Shown here piece by piece: positions 1-10,460 of a stretch of DNA of 64,000 nt (positions are counted from its first letter, which is position 1; each line of letters begins with the position of its first letter). Origin of the DNA: Daphnia pulex (lineage: Eukaryota > Arthropoda > Branchiopoda > Diplostraca > Daphniidae). The notes under the pieces are model-generated. The model made no database searches, was not told the origin of the DNA, and was given only the letters and a program-made list of their open reading frames with translations. Location of the stretch: positions 3,990,501-4,054,500 of the forward strand of contig NC_060028.1 in assembly GCF_021134715.1 (NCBI RefSeq), in the 5' to 3' direction. The position numbers and the translations under genes were made by a program.

Positions 1-140
1 ATTTATGCGTTCGTACCTGTTCTGGATTATCAAATTACTAAACAAGAAGCGAGTGCAACTTTGGAGCTCGTCAATGTTTTGTGTTTCGTGTATATTTAAG
101 TTAAATCAAGTACATCTAATCATCTTCTCTTTTTTGACAG

Positions 141-769
141 ACTCATCTTTGAATTGCGAGAACACCTTTCTGCATCAGAAAGCATTAAAACCTGTTAGTT
201 CCCCTTTTTAAGGCACGACTTGTTAAGGCCATACCCGGAAATGCTGCCAGCCAAAAACAACCTGGGAAAGCTGTAAAACCACCAGTAAATCTTAAGATCA
301 GGCCAAATTCGGAAATGCTGGAAAACAACCACCTGCAAAATCACTGGAACCTTCAATTACCCGTGAATTTGATGAGGCCATACCCGAGAATGTTGCAAGC
401 TTGTGAAAGCAGTGAATCCGAAATCTACCCGTAAACTTGTTAAGTCCATACTTGGTAGTACTGTCGGCCAACAACTACCTGTGAAAGCAGATAAAAACTG
501 AAAGCTACCCGTAAACTTGTTAAGGTTATACCCGCAAATTCAGCCAACAAATCCCTGTTAAAGCAGTGCAACCTAAAGTTACGAGTAAACTAGTTAAGAC
601 CATGCCTGCAAATGTTGTCTGCCAACAACCACAGTCTGCGAAAGCATGTTACCCATCAACTTGTGAAGGCCCTATTAGCAAATGTTGCCACACAAAAAAT
701 CTGTAAGTTCTTCCCGAAGATACTGAGTCTGAAAAGTGTAATGCTGTTCTGTGTGTTGTTATACAAAAG
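141..769 (+). CDS. Exon of a repetitive protein, frame broken
   Basis: I do not recognise this gene. The tract opens after a pyrimidine-rich acceptor (ttttttgacag) and closes before a donor (caaaag/gtgggt). Between about 215 and 690 it holds roughly seven diverged copies of a 70-79-base unit, each starting near a cttgttaaggccatacc core. In its best frame each unit encodes about 24 residues of the type LVK(T/A)(I/M)PxN...QQPxKAVKP, rich in Lys, Pro, Val and Gln. No single frame spans the exon. An extra T in the T-run near 209 breaks it early, stops and shifts follow in later units, and a readable tail (VLPEDTESEKCNAV) precedes the donor. It may be the repeat exon of a low-complexity nuclear or structural protein now decaying, or it may have suffered homopolymer sequencing errors. 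The exon call is inference from splice signals and repeated coding character. Confidence 0.4.
215..690 (+). repeat. Degenerate ~75-bp tandem repeat
   Basis: About seven units begin near 219, 280, 357, 432, 511, 585 and 655. Each carries a variant of acttgttaaggccatacc followed by gcaaatg, gccaacaa and gtgaaagc blocks. Spacing is mostly 70-79 bases, and copies differ by many substitutions and small indels, so the array is old. It lies inside the exon-like tract above. Confidence 0.7.
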
Positions 770-2138
770 GTGGGTATTTTAACAATATTTTACTATTTTT
801 AATTATTTCATTGTTACTCTCATGTTATTGTTTTTTTTCCTAAGTCAAGCCCTGTTTGCTGGATTATGTGTGACATTTATGAAAAAGGGTTTCGCTCAAT
901 GTATATTTATAATAGTTTTAGCTTATTTAACGCGATGAACTAATGATTCATGCTTTATCAGGTGTGTTTTTGTCGAGGTGGAAAAGTTACATTTTTCAAC
1001 CCCCAAAGAAAATAGAAAGAAAACGAATATGAACTAGATACTAGGCATATTTGTTTCGTCGATGCACGTTTTGCATGGCAATATTCATATTTTCGTCGTG
1101 AAATTCCGTTCTGTATGTGGTCAAGTTTGGGCCTGTGTTGCCTAAAAAAATGAACCCATATGGGCGACATCCTTCAAGAGGGTCCCAAAAGGCCCCATAA
1201 ATGATAATGGCATCACACACGGATTTCTCAACTAGAGGGTTCCGATACGAGATTCAGTACTAGTTAGAATTATGGAAAAAATTCATATTACTCTCTATAT
1301 TTACATTAAATACAATGATTTTCAAATAGGGTCTTTATTTTCAATCTCGATCAGGAAAATTACCGTCTAAATACGTAAGACGAACATTTATTTCAATTTT
1401 ATCAAAATAATCATTTGGTTTTTTTAGGAACATAAAAATCAATGGAAAAAAATTACCGATAAGTGGTAGCGGTTGAAGGAAAAGAATTTCGGGGAATATG
1501 GATGTAAAGTGATACAAAAACATGTGACAGTAGAACAAATGAAAAGATGTAGGAAGTAAATAAAAAGAAGAAGAAAAAAAAATAATTTAATCAATCCAGA
1601 AGAACAAGGTAGTGTCGAAGATCACCAAAATGTTGAAATAACTGACTATGAAGTGAAACGCTTTTAGAATTTCATAGTGATGCCGCTCGTTAAAAAGACG
1701 GCCAACCCACGCACACCATTTCGCAATACAACTCAAGATGTGGGACATTTTGTCATTTCGTTTCTTGGCGCCTTCTGCTTTGTCATTAACGCCGGGTCCA
1801 ACTGCCCCGAGGTATTTATTTTTGCATGAAAGAATGGCTACCTTTTGCCGATAAGGGAAAACGAAACTGAGACTATAGGTTCATCAAAGTTATTTTGAGT
1901 TGCCGCCAATGTCATCTGCGACGTCTGCAGCCAGCCGACCACGTAAAAAGGCTCGATGCCGAAGCTATATCCGACTCTCCAAGAACTAGCGCTGGTAATC
2001 GCTTCAGTTTTGGCGTCCAGTAATTGTTGTACTTTTGGTGTTTTTTTCGCAGAGTCGCTAGCTAAAGATGCACCCGGTACGAGTGTTCCCACAAGAAATG
2101 TTTCCTTCTAGCCACGTGACACTAACTTTTTAGTGCAG
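770..2138. other. AT-rich stretch, no supported gene
   Basis: I see no gene I can support. There is a minus-strand open frame at 1838-2092 (84 codons) with protein-like composition, but it has no convincing splice sites or recognisable motif. The rest is AT-rich with short homopolymer runs. Confidence 0.4.
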
Positions 2139-2340
2139 GTTACCGGTGTCGTGGGTGGCGAGCCTCCAACGCCAGTGTGTGTCAACTTGGATGACAACGC
2201 AGTCGAGGAATCTTCGCAATCGATCATCACTGTCGTTCCCGCAGACGGGCCGACAAAGCTAACACCTCTGCTCGACAACGACGTCCGCCAGATTGATAGT
2301 CGACAGGAGTTGAAAGAAAGATTTGTTGGCTTACAGCACG
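2139..2340 (+). CDS. Candidate orphan exon
   Basis: A 202-base open frame sits between an acceptor (tttagtgcag/gttacc) and a donor (gcacg/gtatca). It encodes about 67 residues starting VTGVVGGEPPTPVCVNL, containing an acidic Asn/Glu stretch and ending in a charged segment (QELKERFVGLQH). It has no recognisable domain. GC content is higher than in the flanking DNA, which supports coding use. The opposite strand is also open over the same bases, so strand and function are uncertain. No neighbouring exon in a matching phase was identified, so this may be a stranded exon. Confidence 0.35.
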
Positions 2341-2544
2341 GTATCACCTCTTGTTTAACTTTTTTGTCATAGTCTCATCGGCTACTTTTTGGCTTTTGCA
2401 CGGCGCCACTATGAAAACTAGGCACTTCCGAATTCATTTGATTTTTTGCATTTCTACAAAAAGTTTTTGAGGTATGTTCAGTTCAAAATAATTTTGGTCT
2501 GAATGGGGTTGTTTCTTTCACTCCACTCCGCGCCACTTCTCGGT

Positions 2545-2820
2545 TCAAAGTGTAAAAGAGAATGCCATAAGCGATTTTGATGTTAAATAGCTTGCGGATT
2601 TGAGTACCAGCTTGCTGTACGCCGTAATTGCGAATGTCTTCGGCGTTGTCTTTAATGGAGCCAAATTTTTGGTGGTCTCCTGTAGCACTTCTAATTTTGA
2701 AAGTTTGGCGATCTGACGCAGTGAATCTTTCAACTGTATAGGAATGATTTCAGGAATGATGGGTACGTCAATGCAACTGCAAAGAGCCATATAAATGAAG
2801 ACAGAAGCTGACGTTCTCAT
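2545..2820 (-). CDS. Unrecognised open frame of 91 codons
   Basis: This minus-strand frame starts with a Met followed by a hydrophobic stretch (VFIYMALCSCI) that could be a short signal or membrane segment, then a Lys/Leu-rich part. I do not recognise it. It could be one exon of the same minus-strand unit as the open frame at 1838-2092, but no splice pair linking them was clear. Chance is a fair alternative. Confidence 0.2.
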   Translation of the reverse strand: MRTSASVFIYMALCSCIDVPIIPEIIPIQLKDSLRQIAKLSKLEVLQETTKNLAPLKTTPKTFAITAYSKLVLKSASYLTSKSLMAFSFTL

Positions 2821-3349
2821 TCGTCATCGATGTTCACGGCGCCAGATAACAAACAAATACTTATGTATAAATATAATTTTTGTTCTGGCAACGCGTCACA
2901 GATAGCCGTCATAGAAGATACAATACATGTCTATAAATTTGTACGACGTCATATTTTCTTTTAAAAATTACAGTGTCACCAAAAATTTAAGTTATCTAAA
3001 AACGAATATTCCATGTAACCTAAACTCTAGGCAGGTACTATTTGCTTTTCTTACAAAACATGTAAGAACTGTTCCAATAGTACGATGTACTAAAATTTAG
3101 CATCAGTTCAACTTCCACGTAACAATTTTTCATTTCAATTAATATCCAAAGTGTTTATATTAAATGAAAATATGTAGGTGATCCATATGTGGCAAAATAT
3201 AGCTGCAACTATGATCAAGAAGACGGAAAACTTCGACGTGCTACACTTTTCCTTCATCACTTGATAAGCATTGGTGCCATGAATGGCAACTGTGAACCTG
3301 GAGAAAGCATCTAACAATACAGACAGTTGATAACCGATTAACCTCTCAC

Positions 3350-3705
3350 CAACCACACAAGAGGAGCTTCAGCGACACAATACAAGGGTTAAAGTGGAAA
3401 CTATTGTTGAACATTTCATTCACAAAAGTGAAACAGGAAGGAAATGCGTCTTCAACTGCTATCTGAAATTCAACAAAAGTGGAAAAAGTAAGTTAAAAAA
3501 ATAATTGAAGTGTGATTTTTATGTTTCTTTTCTTTTTTTAGTTATTATGGCTAATCGTGGTGGACTACGAAAAGAAATGCTCGAAACGCGATATACTTGG
3601 AATTGTCATCTCGACTAATATATCAATCCGGTGTTTCTCCAGATGTAAATGACATTCCAGTACAGGCTCATCATGATTTCCAACGAAATCATGATGAGGA
3701 TTAGG
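3350..3705 (+). pseudogene. Decayed two-exon coding tract
   Basis: Two coding-like pieces join in phase across a short intron. The first ends at 3487 (donor gtaagt) and encodes a Lys-rich segment containing KCVFNCYLKFNKSGK. The second begins at 3542 after a T-rich acceptor and continues IIMANRGGLRKEML. It then hits a stop near 3619, while a neighbouring frame stays readable (LELSSRLIYQSGVSP) to about 3699. The paired Cys resembles the start of a BED-type zinc-binding segment, which is a weak guess. The in-phase junction is the best evidence for a former gene; the break after the second exon suggests it is no longer intact. Confidence 0.35.
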
Positions 3706-3719
3706 CTGCTATTAGGCTT

Positions 3720-5250
3720 CATCTAATGGCTGTGAATTTTGTTGAAGAAGGTGCCAAGAGGGTGTAAAAGAGGAAGAAGGCACCGTTGTACTCGTACATT
3801 CGGGGTGTGGAAAGAAAGAACAACTTTCTCGTTGCAGCCAATGATCAAGTGCCAACAAGACGAATATGGTGTCTTACCTTGAAATGTAGGCTGACAATAA
3901 GGGTGCCAAGAAAACTTTGTTGCAATGCACAAACGTTTTAACTTCCGGATACAACGAAAACCACAGGATTTTTGTCCTCGTCTACACTGGTGACGTTGAC
4001 TTGTGCGTTGTCTATAATAATATATATTTTTTTATTTCATTTATTTTTTTCAAATTCGTTATGTTTTCGCTGCATAGTGTCTGTATATGTTTTGTATTCT
4101 GTCTGTTCAAGTTAACTGGGGCGGAGCAGAGTAGTTGATACGGTGACTGGCTTCATTCGGCAGGAAGTCTGTAATGTGAATTGAGAAGAAGGCGATGTCT
4201 ATGGCAAATCCATCAAGGCCGTAAGAGAAATGGTGCTTACGCAGAGGCCAGGAACCCAAGATTGTGGTGTGTTTCCCATCTATTACGCAATGTTTATGAT
4301 AAGTAACCGAAAATATAAACGCTTGTTCGTTTCATTAATTGTAACTTGTAATTTTCCCTAATCGCCCCCCTCCCCCGAATTATTCCGCGTAATTAAGGAA
4401 AGCGAAGATTCTGGAGCTCCAATTGCAAAACAGCTGATTATAGTAACGCCATGTCTGCTGTACAAGACTTCAAGACTGGCTTCCAATTCAAGAAAGTCCG
4501 CATTTCTGAGACGATGGATTTTTGCAATCATGTACAACTGTTGAAGCAATCTGTTTTTGTCCACTAGGTTTTTGATATAGCCTAGATCTAAGCGACAATC
4601 TATTAGCCACGCTGCCTATACGGTTCTCGTGGGTGGCGCAGAAGACACCAATTGAGCGATAGAAAAAAAGACGAAACAATGACCTTTTGGTTTAATTAAT
4701 ATTCACAGGGAACAATTCCAGTTAATGATGGCAAGTACAGTACCCACCATAAATATTAGCTCACCCCATGCCAATTGTGGTGTTTTAACCCGCGCGAGAT
4801 AGTTTCTACGGTGTTTCGCACGGGAATTTTTTTAATGACTTATTTTTATCGTAGAGCCATCGGGTTTTTTTCATCAGAAAGATAAAGAACTCTTCTTTAT
4901 TTTTCTGATTTTATTTGTAATATTATTCACGGGTTTAAGGAGATATTTGCTAATTGGCTCACCTACGGGAAATCTAGCTCAGCGTGTCCCTACCCGCGGC
5001 ATAGCCCGAGGGTATGGATGGAAACCAAGAAAGGGGGTAATGGTGAAACAAAAGTTTTTCGGATATTTGTCAACTTTACGTTCCCTATACATTAGCCGAG
5101 ACATTGACTTATTTAATGCAACATGTAACCGCATAAAATTGGAATGACTGATGCTGCTGTAATTTTAAATATTAAAAATTTCATTTTTTCTGAAAATTCC
5201 ATCTCGACTTTACAGAGATTTGAACCTTAGTACTGGCAGCGCGGCTGACC
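3720..5250. other. AT-rich stretch, only remnants
   Basis: A few coding-like shreds occur up to about 4000 but with frequent stops. Around 4783-4935 there is a block (ttaacccgcgcgagatag ... cagaaagataaagaact) that recurs in diverged form near 19722-19880, so it belongs to a dispersed repeat family. Nothing else could be supported. Confidence 0.4.
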
Positions 5251-5368
5251 ATCATACCACCGTTGACACGAGGATAAACGTGGGGACGTATGGAGGGGGG
5301 GGGCAGGTTAACCTTCACTGAACCCTCTTTTTCAATAAAATTATTAAAATCCCATAATAAATACAATT

Positions 5369-5530
5369 GTGCCGAAACGGAAAAACATAGTGCCGAAATG
5401 GAAAAATATAGTGCCGAACCAAAATCTTGAGGCCCGGAACTAAATGTGGTGGCGGTGCCGAAAAAGACAAACACAGTGCCGAAAACGACAAAGTCAGTGC
5501 CGAAAACGACAAAATCAAAGTGCCGAAAAA
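5369..5530. repeat. Short tandem repeat built on gtgccgaaa
   Basis: Seven or so copies of a gtgccgaa(a/c) core, most spaced 17-24 bases apart with gacaaa or ggaaaa spacers. Read on the minus strand the repeat gives a short Phe-Ser-Ala pattern, which is a by-product of the repeat and not evidence of a gene. Confidence 0.75.
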
Positions 5531-5597
5531 AAATGTGACCAATATTTATAAATTAAAAAATGAACCACAGTGAACCTAGGTGGCGCAAAATTCGTCT

Positions 5598-5735
5598 TGA
5601 TCGAGAAATATCTCGATCATGTGACCCTTTTGATCTCGATCTCGATAACTGCTGTGATCAATTCGATCGCCTCGATCAGGGAAAATTGATCGATCGATCG
5701 TTCGATCTCGATCATTTCCATCGATCGCGGCAACT
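5598..5735. repeat. Cluster of palindromic tcgatc/gatcga hexamers
   Basis: Over about 140 bases the GATC tetramer occurs more than a dozen times, mostly inside TCGATC, ATCGAT or CTCGAT contexts, including a run of gatcgatcgatcg near 5690. It is strikingly denser than in the flanks. It could be a simple-sequence expansion of a palindromic word or a clustered binding site; the sequence does not decide. Confidence 0.75.
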
Positions 5736-5749
5736 CTGCAACGCTTAGA

Positions 5750-8700
5750 CCCAAAAAATCCAGATCTAATTCGAGCAGTTCATGCGGGGATAACTATTCA
5801 CCGTGAAAGATAACAAGACAAGAGATTAATGAACTCAGTCAAGCTTTCAGTATGTTTTCAGAAGCTGGGAATAAAACAATAAATTGACTAGAACACAAAG
5901 CTGAAATTGCACATTAAAAAAATACACAAGCCCCAATGTGACATATTTTATGTTGTCAAAGTTCGTGTTTTTTTACACGTCAGAAATGGTTTTCGTAGGT
6001 TTTTTTTTAAGCTTGTGTCAATAATGCGCATTCCATACTACATAACACTTAAACATTTATGAGCAAGAACTCAACTTCACGTTCGCCGAGGAGAAATCTT
6101 CTTTTTTGCGATATTTCAAAAAGATCTCCTTCCCAACACCATTGGACTAGATGATCCCATGGTTGTATGCAGCCTTCTGACTCAAGAACGACAGCTTCTA
6201 TGTTTTAGATGATTAAAAACAAAAGAAGAAATATGTGCAGTTAAAATTACACTTTTCATTTACCGTTTACAAGGCTGATAATAATAGTGATGTCTTGAGG
6301 GTATTTGCAGTAGTTGATGTTTTGACTGCAGTTTCACGAAATAATGTGGTAAAATAAGGAAATGCCAATTAATAAATTTTCTTCCTAAAACTAAAGCATA
6401 CTTTAAAAACATTAATAGTATATGTATATGATGGACACGCTAGATATGGAAGGTAAAGTGGGTTTGAGGTAAAGGTTGAATGCCAATTGTTGACTGACGA
6501 TCAACAACTGAAGTTTATTGAATTCAAAATATAACCTTTTGTTTTATTTGTAAACAAAAAACCCTTTACGAGCTGAACTGGTATCTTGAAAGTGGTGACC
6601 ATTTCATCTCTTTCCTTCCTTCAGATGACAAACAATCAGATTAAATCACTTGTAGAGCTTCCGCCTACTTGATGAGCTGCAAATCAAATTTAAAAAATGT
6701 AGAAATTGATTGAATTTCGGATTTTTTTTTGGATATGCTCCATTTTTGCGTGAGCCCTTGTCACTGTTAAGGTTCCAACTGACCCACGCGAGCAATTTTG
6801 TGGCAAACCACATATTCTTCCAAGGTGTTTTCTATTGCCGTTAAATTAAATTTTTGTGGGAGCTTTTTGAATTTTAAAAATTTCGTTGTTTATCTGCATA
6901 TTTTCGTCGTTTTCTTTTATTTTTGTTGTATAATCTGCTTGTTTTATTTCTTTTTTTATTGGTTTCTTATTGTTATTAATTAAAGATTTGTTGAAAAACA
7001 TTATTATTATTATATTTCGATAGAGAGAACCAGTGTAGCAGCCACCAACCAAAATGGAAAGAAAATCCACTTGGATTGAATTGAAAAGAAGCAACTTGGT
7101 GCCTTATAGTTTGGTCTATGGTTTTTTGGCCTAGGGATTAGGGAGTCTTTTCAAATTAAGTGAGCAAATTGTGACATTCGTCACCTCTAGTTTTGGGATC
7201 AATTTAGCAAGTTCTTTTCGTTTCCGTATTTTGTGCGATGCATAAATTTAAGGTAATTTTTACTAAACGCCAATTTTGCCGGTTGTTGCAGAGTGTTCTT
7301 CAGTCCCCTCATAATCTGATCTCAAGTGCTGTCCATGATGCTGGATGTTTTTTCTGATTTTAGTCGCCATTTGCTTAATTTTTACTCTTGATTGAAACTA
7401 AAGTGCGTTTTGCAATACTTTTTAACATGACATTACTTTTAACTTGGATTGTTTATCTAGTAAGCCGTCTCGTGATTTAAGTGGTCTTTGCTGCCGTTTA
7501 TTGCAGTTCAGGTATCCGGAGGGTATTTGTCTTCCAGGATGTGTCCATTTCAATTAAGGTGATTCCATTTATTTTAAGTTTGAGATATGTTTTGATATAG
7601 ATATATCGTTGCGTAATAAGTTCTGGAACGGCAGATACCAATGAATTTCTTTGATAATAAGTTGATGTTGATGTAATAATAAGTTGTGTTGTGTTGTGCT
7701 TGCCGCATTTTATTTCAATTTCGTGCAGTCCAATTTATGGTACAAATTTCCTTTGACACTAAAATGCCTCTCCTTCCACAAAGAGAAGGAGATTTAACCT
7801 GTTTAAACTGTTCTTTGGCTATTCAAGGCCCCTTACAAAACTTTTACATTGCATTTTCGTGAACAGCACGGTTTTAAAACTGCCAGTAAAGAAAGAAATT
7901 ACGATTTTTTTCTGGACAAAGTGGTTGTACACAGAAATTTGAACAATTTTTGTTATCAATTGGTGGTGTGTGGAAAAAATGTCGTTGATCCGGAAAGGGA
8001 TACTGGCAACAATATTCTATTTCAATAATTACGTAGAAGCCATAGACCAAGATGTTCCTGAGGCTGGTTTTGAACATGATTTTTAAGGAATACAAATTTC
8101 AGGTGATACTTTCAATATTGTGGGTAAAATTCTGCTCCAATTTTCGGCACAATTATACTAAAACTACAATATATTTGTTTACAGTAAACTTGTTGGATAC
8201 TTATCTGCATTGCGGTTTTTTAGTAAAAAAAAATTGTTGTGTCGTTAAAATAATTGTCTGCTAACTTTGAAAGACAAAAGTTTTTCACGATCATTTCAAT
8301 TTTGTTTCACCAGAATAAATTATTTGCGGAAATTAAGAAATTTAATTTGGCATTGAAGAAAACCAATCAGGGATCAAAATGGTGTTTAATTTACCTCAGA
8401 AAATAAAAAAAAAATTTAATTACATCAGTGTTTAACACACACTGACTTCTTTGTTTTCGAACGACGACCTTTTTTTAATTTAAGAAAGTTAATTCACTGA
8501 CAGTTATTTACGTTCATATATGAATGAAAAAGATTCCCATTTGTGGTTAGGTTCCAAGTTTTCTTTGATGATGTAGGTTTGAATAATCCGTTTGGGAGTA
8601 AAGTAAAGATTCATTAAATTTGCCATTTTTGCTACACGATTTCAAATATACCACCACCTTAGAATTTTTCTAACAAATATTTTCTGTTTGCCATAGTTAA

Positions 8701-8985
8701 AACCAAACAATTAAAGGGACAAGGATTTGATTTCTTTATTAAAGAATTCATAAAATAATAAAAAATATTGGAATCAGAAGAGTTGACATTCCGGATTGAC
8801 CCGGCTTTCGAGTGCATGGGACAAAGTAACTCTGTGTGCCTTCATGGGCCGTAAGCGACTAAACTCTGACGATTATGTTAAATTTCAAGAGCTGACATAA
8901 GAAATCATTCCACTCCTGACAATGTTGTGTTACGAAGCAGGCGTTCAATTGATGAGCAATTCTAATATATTTAATAAATTTAAAT
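5750..8985. other. 3.2 kb AT-rich DNA without a supported gene
   Basis: Strongly AT-rich with many homopolymer runs and short, stop-ridden frames on both strands. No splice-bounded exon, domain motif, RNA gene or clean inverted repeat was recognised. Confidence 0.45.
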
Positions 8986-8989
8986 AACG

Positions 8990-9640
8990 GGGACCCCAGT
9001 ACTTATAAAGGGTACTTGTCCATTGAATGAAAGCAGTTGTTTTAACATCGGTGAAAATTTTATTTTAGATGCAATTCATGACATTCCTGGAGGAGTAAGC
9101 CCATTTTTGTTAAAAAATATGTTTGAGACAGTGGACTATTTATAAGAAGGAATATGGACTAGCTACGGATTTCATTAATCAAAGATCTGAACATTTCATT
9201 TTGGACGATATGATTCTGGAAACAAAACTAGTCCAAGATTCGCTGACACAAATTTGTGAAAGTTCGGAAATTACGACCTGAACGAATGAAGTCAATGTCT
9301 TTTGAGAAATTTTTCTTTAATAGTCGCAGATAAAATTCCAGAGGATGACAACACACTTTCAATTTCTACCCTTGTTTATTTTTTTTTTTTTTGTTTTGTT
9401 TTCTACACTTTGAAAATCATGATTTCATAATTTTTTTTAAAGTTTAACCTCTTTCTACCCGAGGCACAACCTATTGATAAAATGCACCATCTTATCAACT
9501 ATGGAAATGCATGGATCAACAATTCGTTTTTGGTACATGAGATCAATCGTTATTGGTTGGAGTCATTTCACTACGTACTGAAACGTAGAGCACAATTTAT
9601 TGGTAACTATATAAATATTTTTGTCATTGGCTTCTCATGA
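8990..9640 (+). pseudogene. Remnant of a transposon-associated conserved protein
   Basis: Scattered plus-strand frames match, from memory of the family, a large conserved protein common in arthropod genomes and often carried by or near DNA transposons, with a hallmark of the type D-MHDxxEG. Here 9003-9140 reads GTCPLNES, then LDAIHDIPGGVSPFLLKN. About 9180-9240 reads TFHFGRYDSGNK, and 9325-9350 reads ADKIPEDD. About 9455-9630 reads IDKMHHLINYG and VLKRRAQFIGNYIN. These blocks lie in the family order but are separated by stops and frame changes, so the copy is dead. The match is by recalled motif order, not by a search. Confidence 0.6.
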
Positions 9641-9644
9641 CCAA

Positions 9645-10190
9645 AGTCTTCATAGCTGCAATTCGCTAGAAAAATAAATATTATGTACAAACAAAATTAT
9701 TTGAACTCACGAGGAAGAGAAATCAAATCTTATTTTATGTAATTGCTATGCTTCATGTTTCTCTACATAGTGAAATCCCCAAGACCTTTACAAAATTTAA
9801 ATCAAGAAAAATTTCTTAGTATCCTTTCGTGCATTTCGATTAAGCTACTTGATTTTTTTGAATTTTTCGTGTGATTCAAACAAATATAGTCATCCCCGTG
9901 ATCTTTGAATCTCTGAAATACTGAAAAACAATTGCCTTACTTTAGAAATGGAGATAACTTTTTTTTTGTTATCACCAATTTTAAAATATTTCCTTCATTT
10001 TTCGTGTGATCAGAGTATTCCAAGTTCGCCAATGTTTGGAAATTTGATGTATTCCAGTTTCGATTAAGTGACTAGACTAGTTTTTCGGAAAAAACGAAAA
10101 TAGTGAAAAGCTTTTTTCTGCAATTTATTTCACTGGAGAGAGAAATTAAGAAAGAGATTATATTTTGTGAGAATTGTGGGATAGGGCATA
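9645..10190. other. AT-rich spacer
   Basis: No gene, RNA or repeat that I can support; long A and T runs only. Confidence 0.4.
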
Positions 10191-10231
10191 AGTACTTTCT
10201 TTTTCCGTCATAAGAACTCTAACCGGAAAAT

Positions 10232-10460
10232 ATGGCACCAAGGCCAACGCAGGGAGAAATATCTCCCCGACCAGAGTACGACCCCCAAGTTCTTTAGAGA
10301 AAGAAAGACCTTGCGGCCCGTCCTTGAACGGCTCCCGAGTCCCGACACCGATCAGCCCTCTGATCGGAAAAGGTAATACAGCTAACGTTGCGTTTGAAAA
10401 GTTTAAGTTAAAACCTTTTTTTAACTAGCTAAGATGCTGCCAGTCAAACCAGCCATCGTT
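10232..10460 (+). CDS. Host coding tract cut by the BEL element (5' part)
   Basis: I do not recognise the protein. From an ATG at 10232 the frame reads MAPRPTQGEISPRPEYD and then breaks near 10297, where one missing T shifts the frame. The shifted frame continues LEKERPCGPSLNGS...LIGK to a donor at 10373 (aaaag/gtaata). A second exon begins at 10429 (aactag/ctaag) and joins in phase to give AKMLPVKPAIV, then runs straight into the left end of the BEL retrotransposon. A Lys/Arg-rich frame resumes directly after the element (18863-19174). The product is Pro- and Lys-rich, perhaps nuclear; this is inferred from composition only. Confidence 0.45.

Noticed and set aside
1838..2092. Minus-strand 84-codon frame with protein-like composition
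   Set aside because: No splice sites, motif or neighbour in phase; could be chance.
5181..5542. Minus-strand frames with repeated Phe-Ser-Ala-Leu
   Set aside because: By-product of the gtgccgaaa tandem repeat, with no start context or domain.
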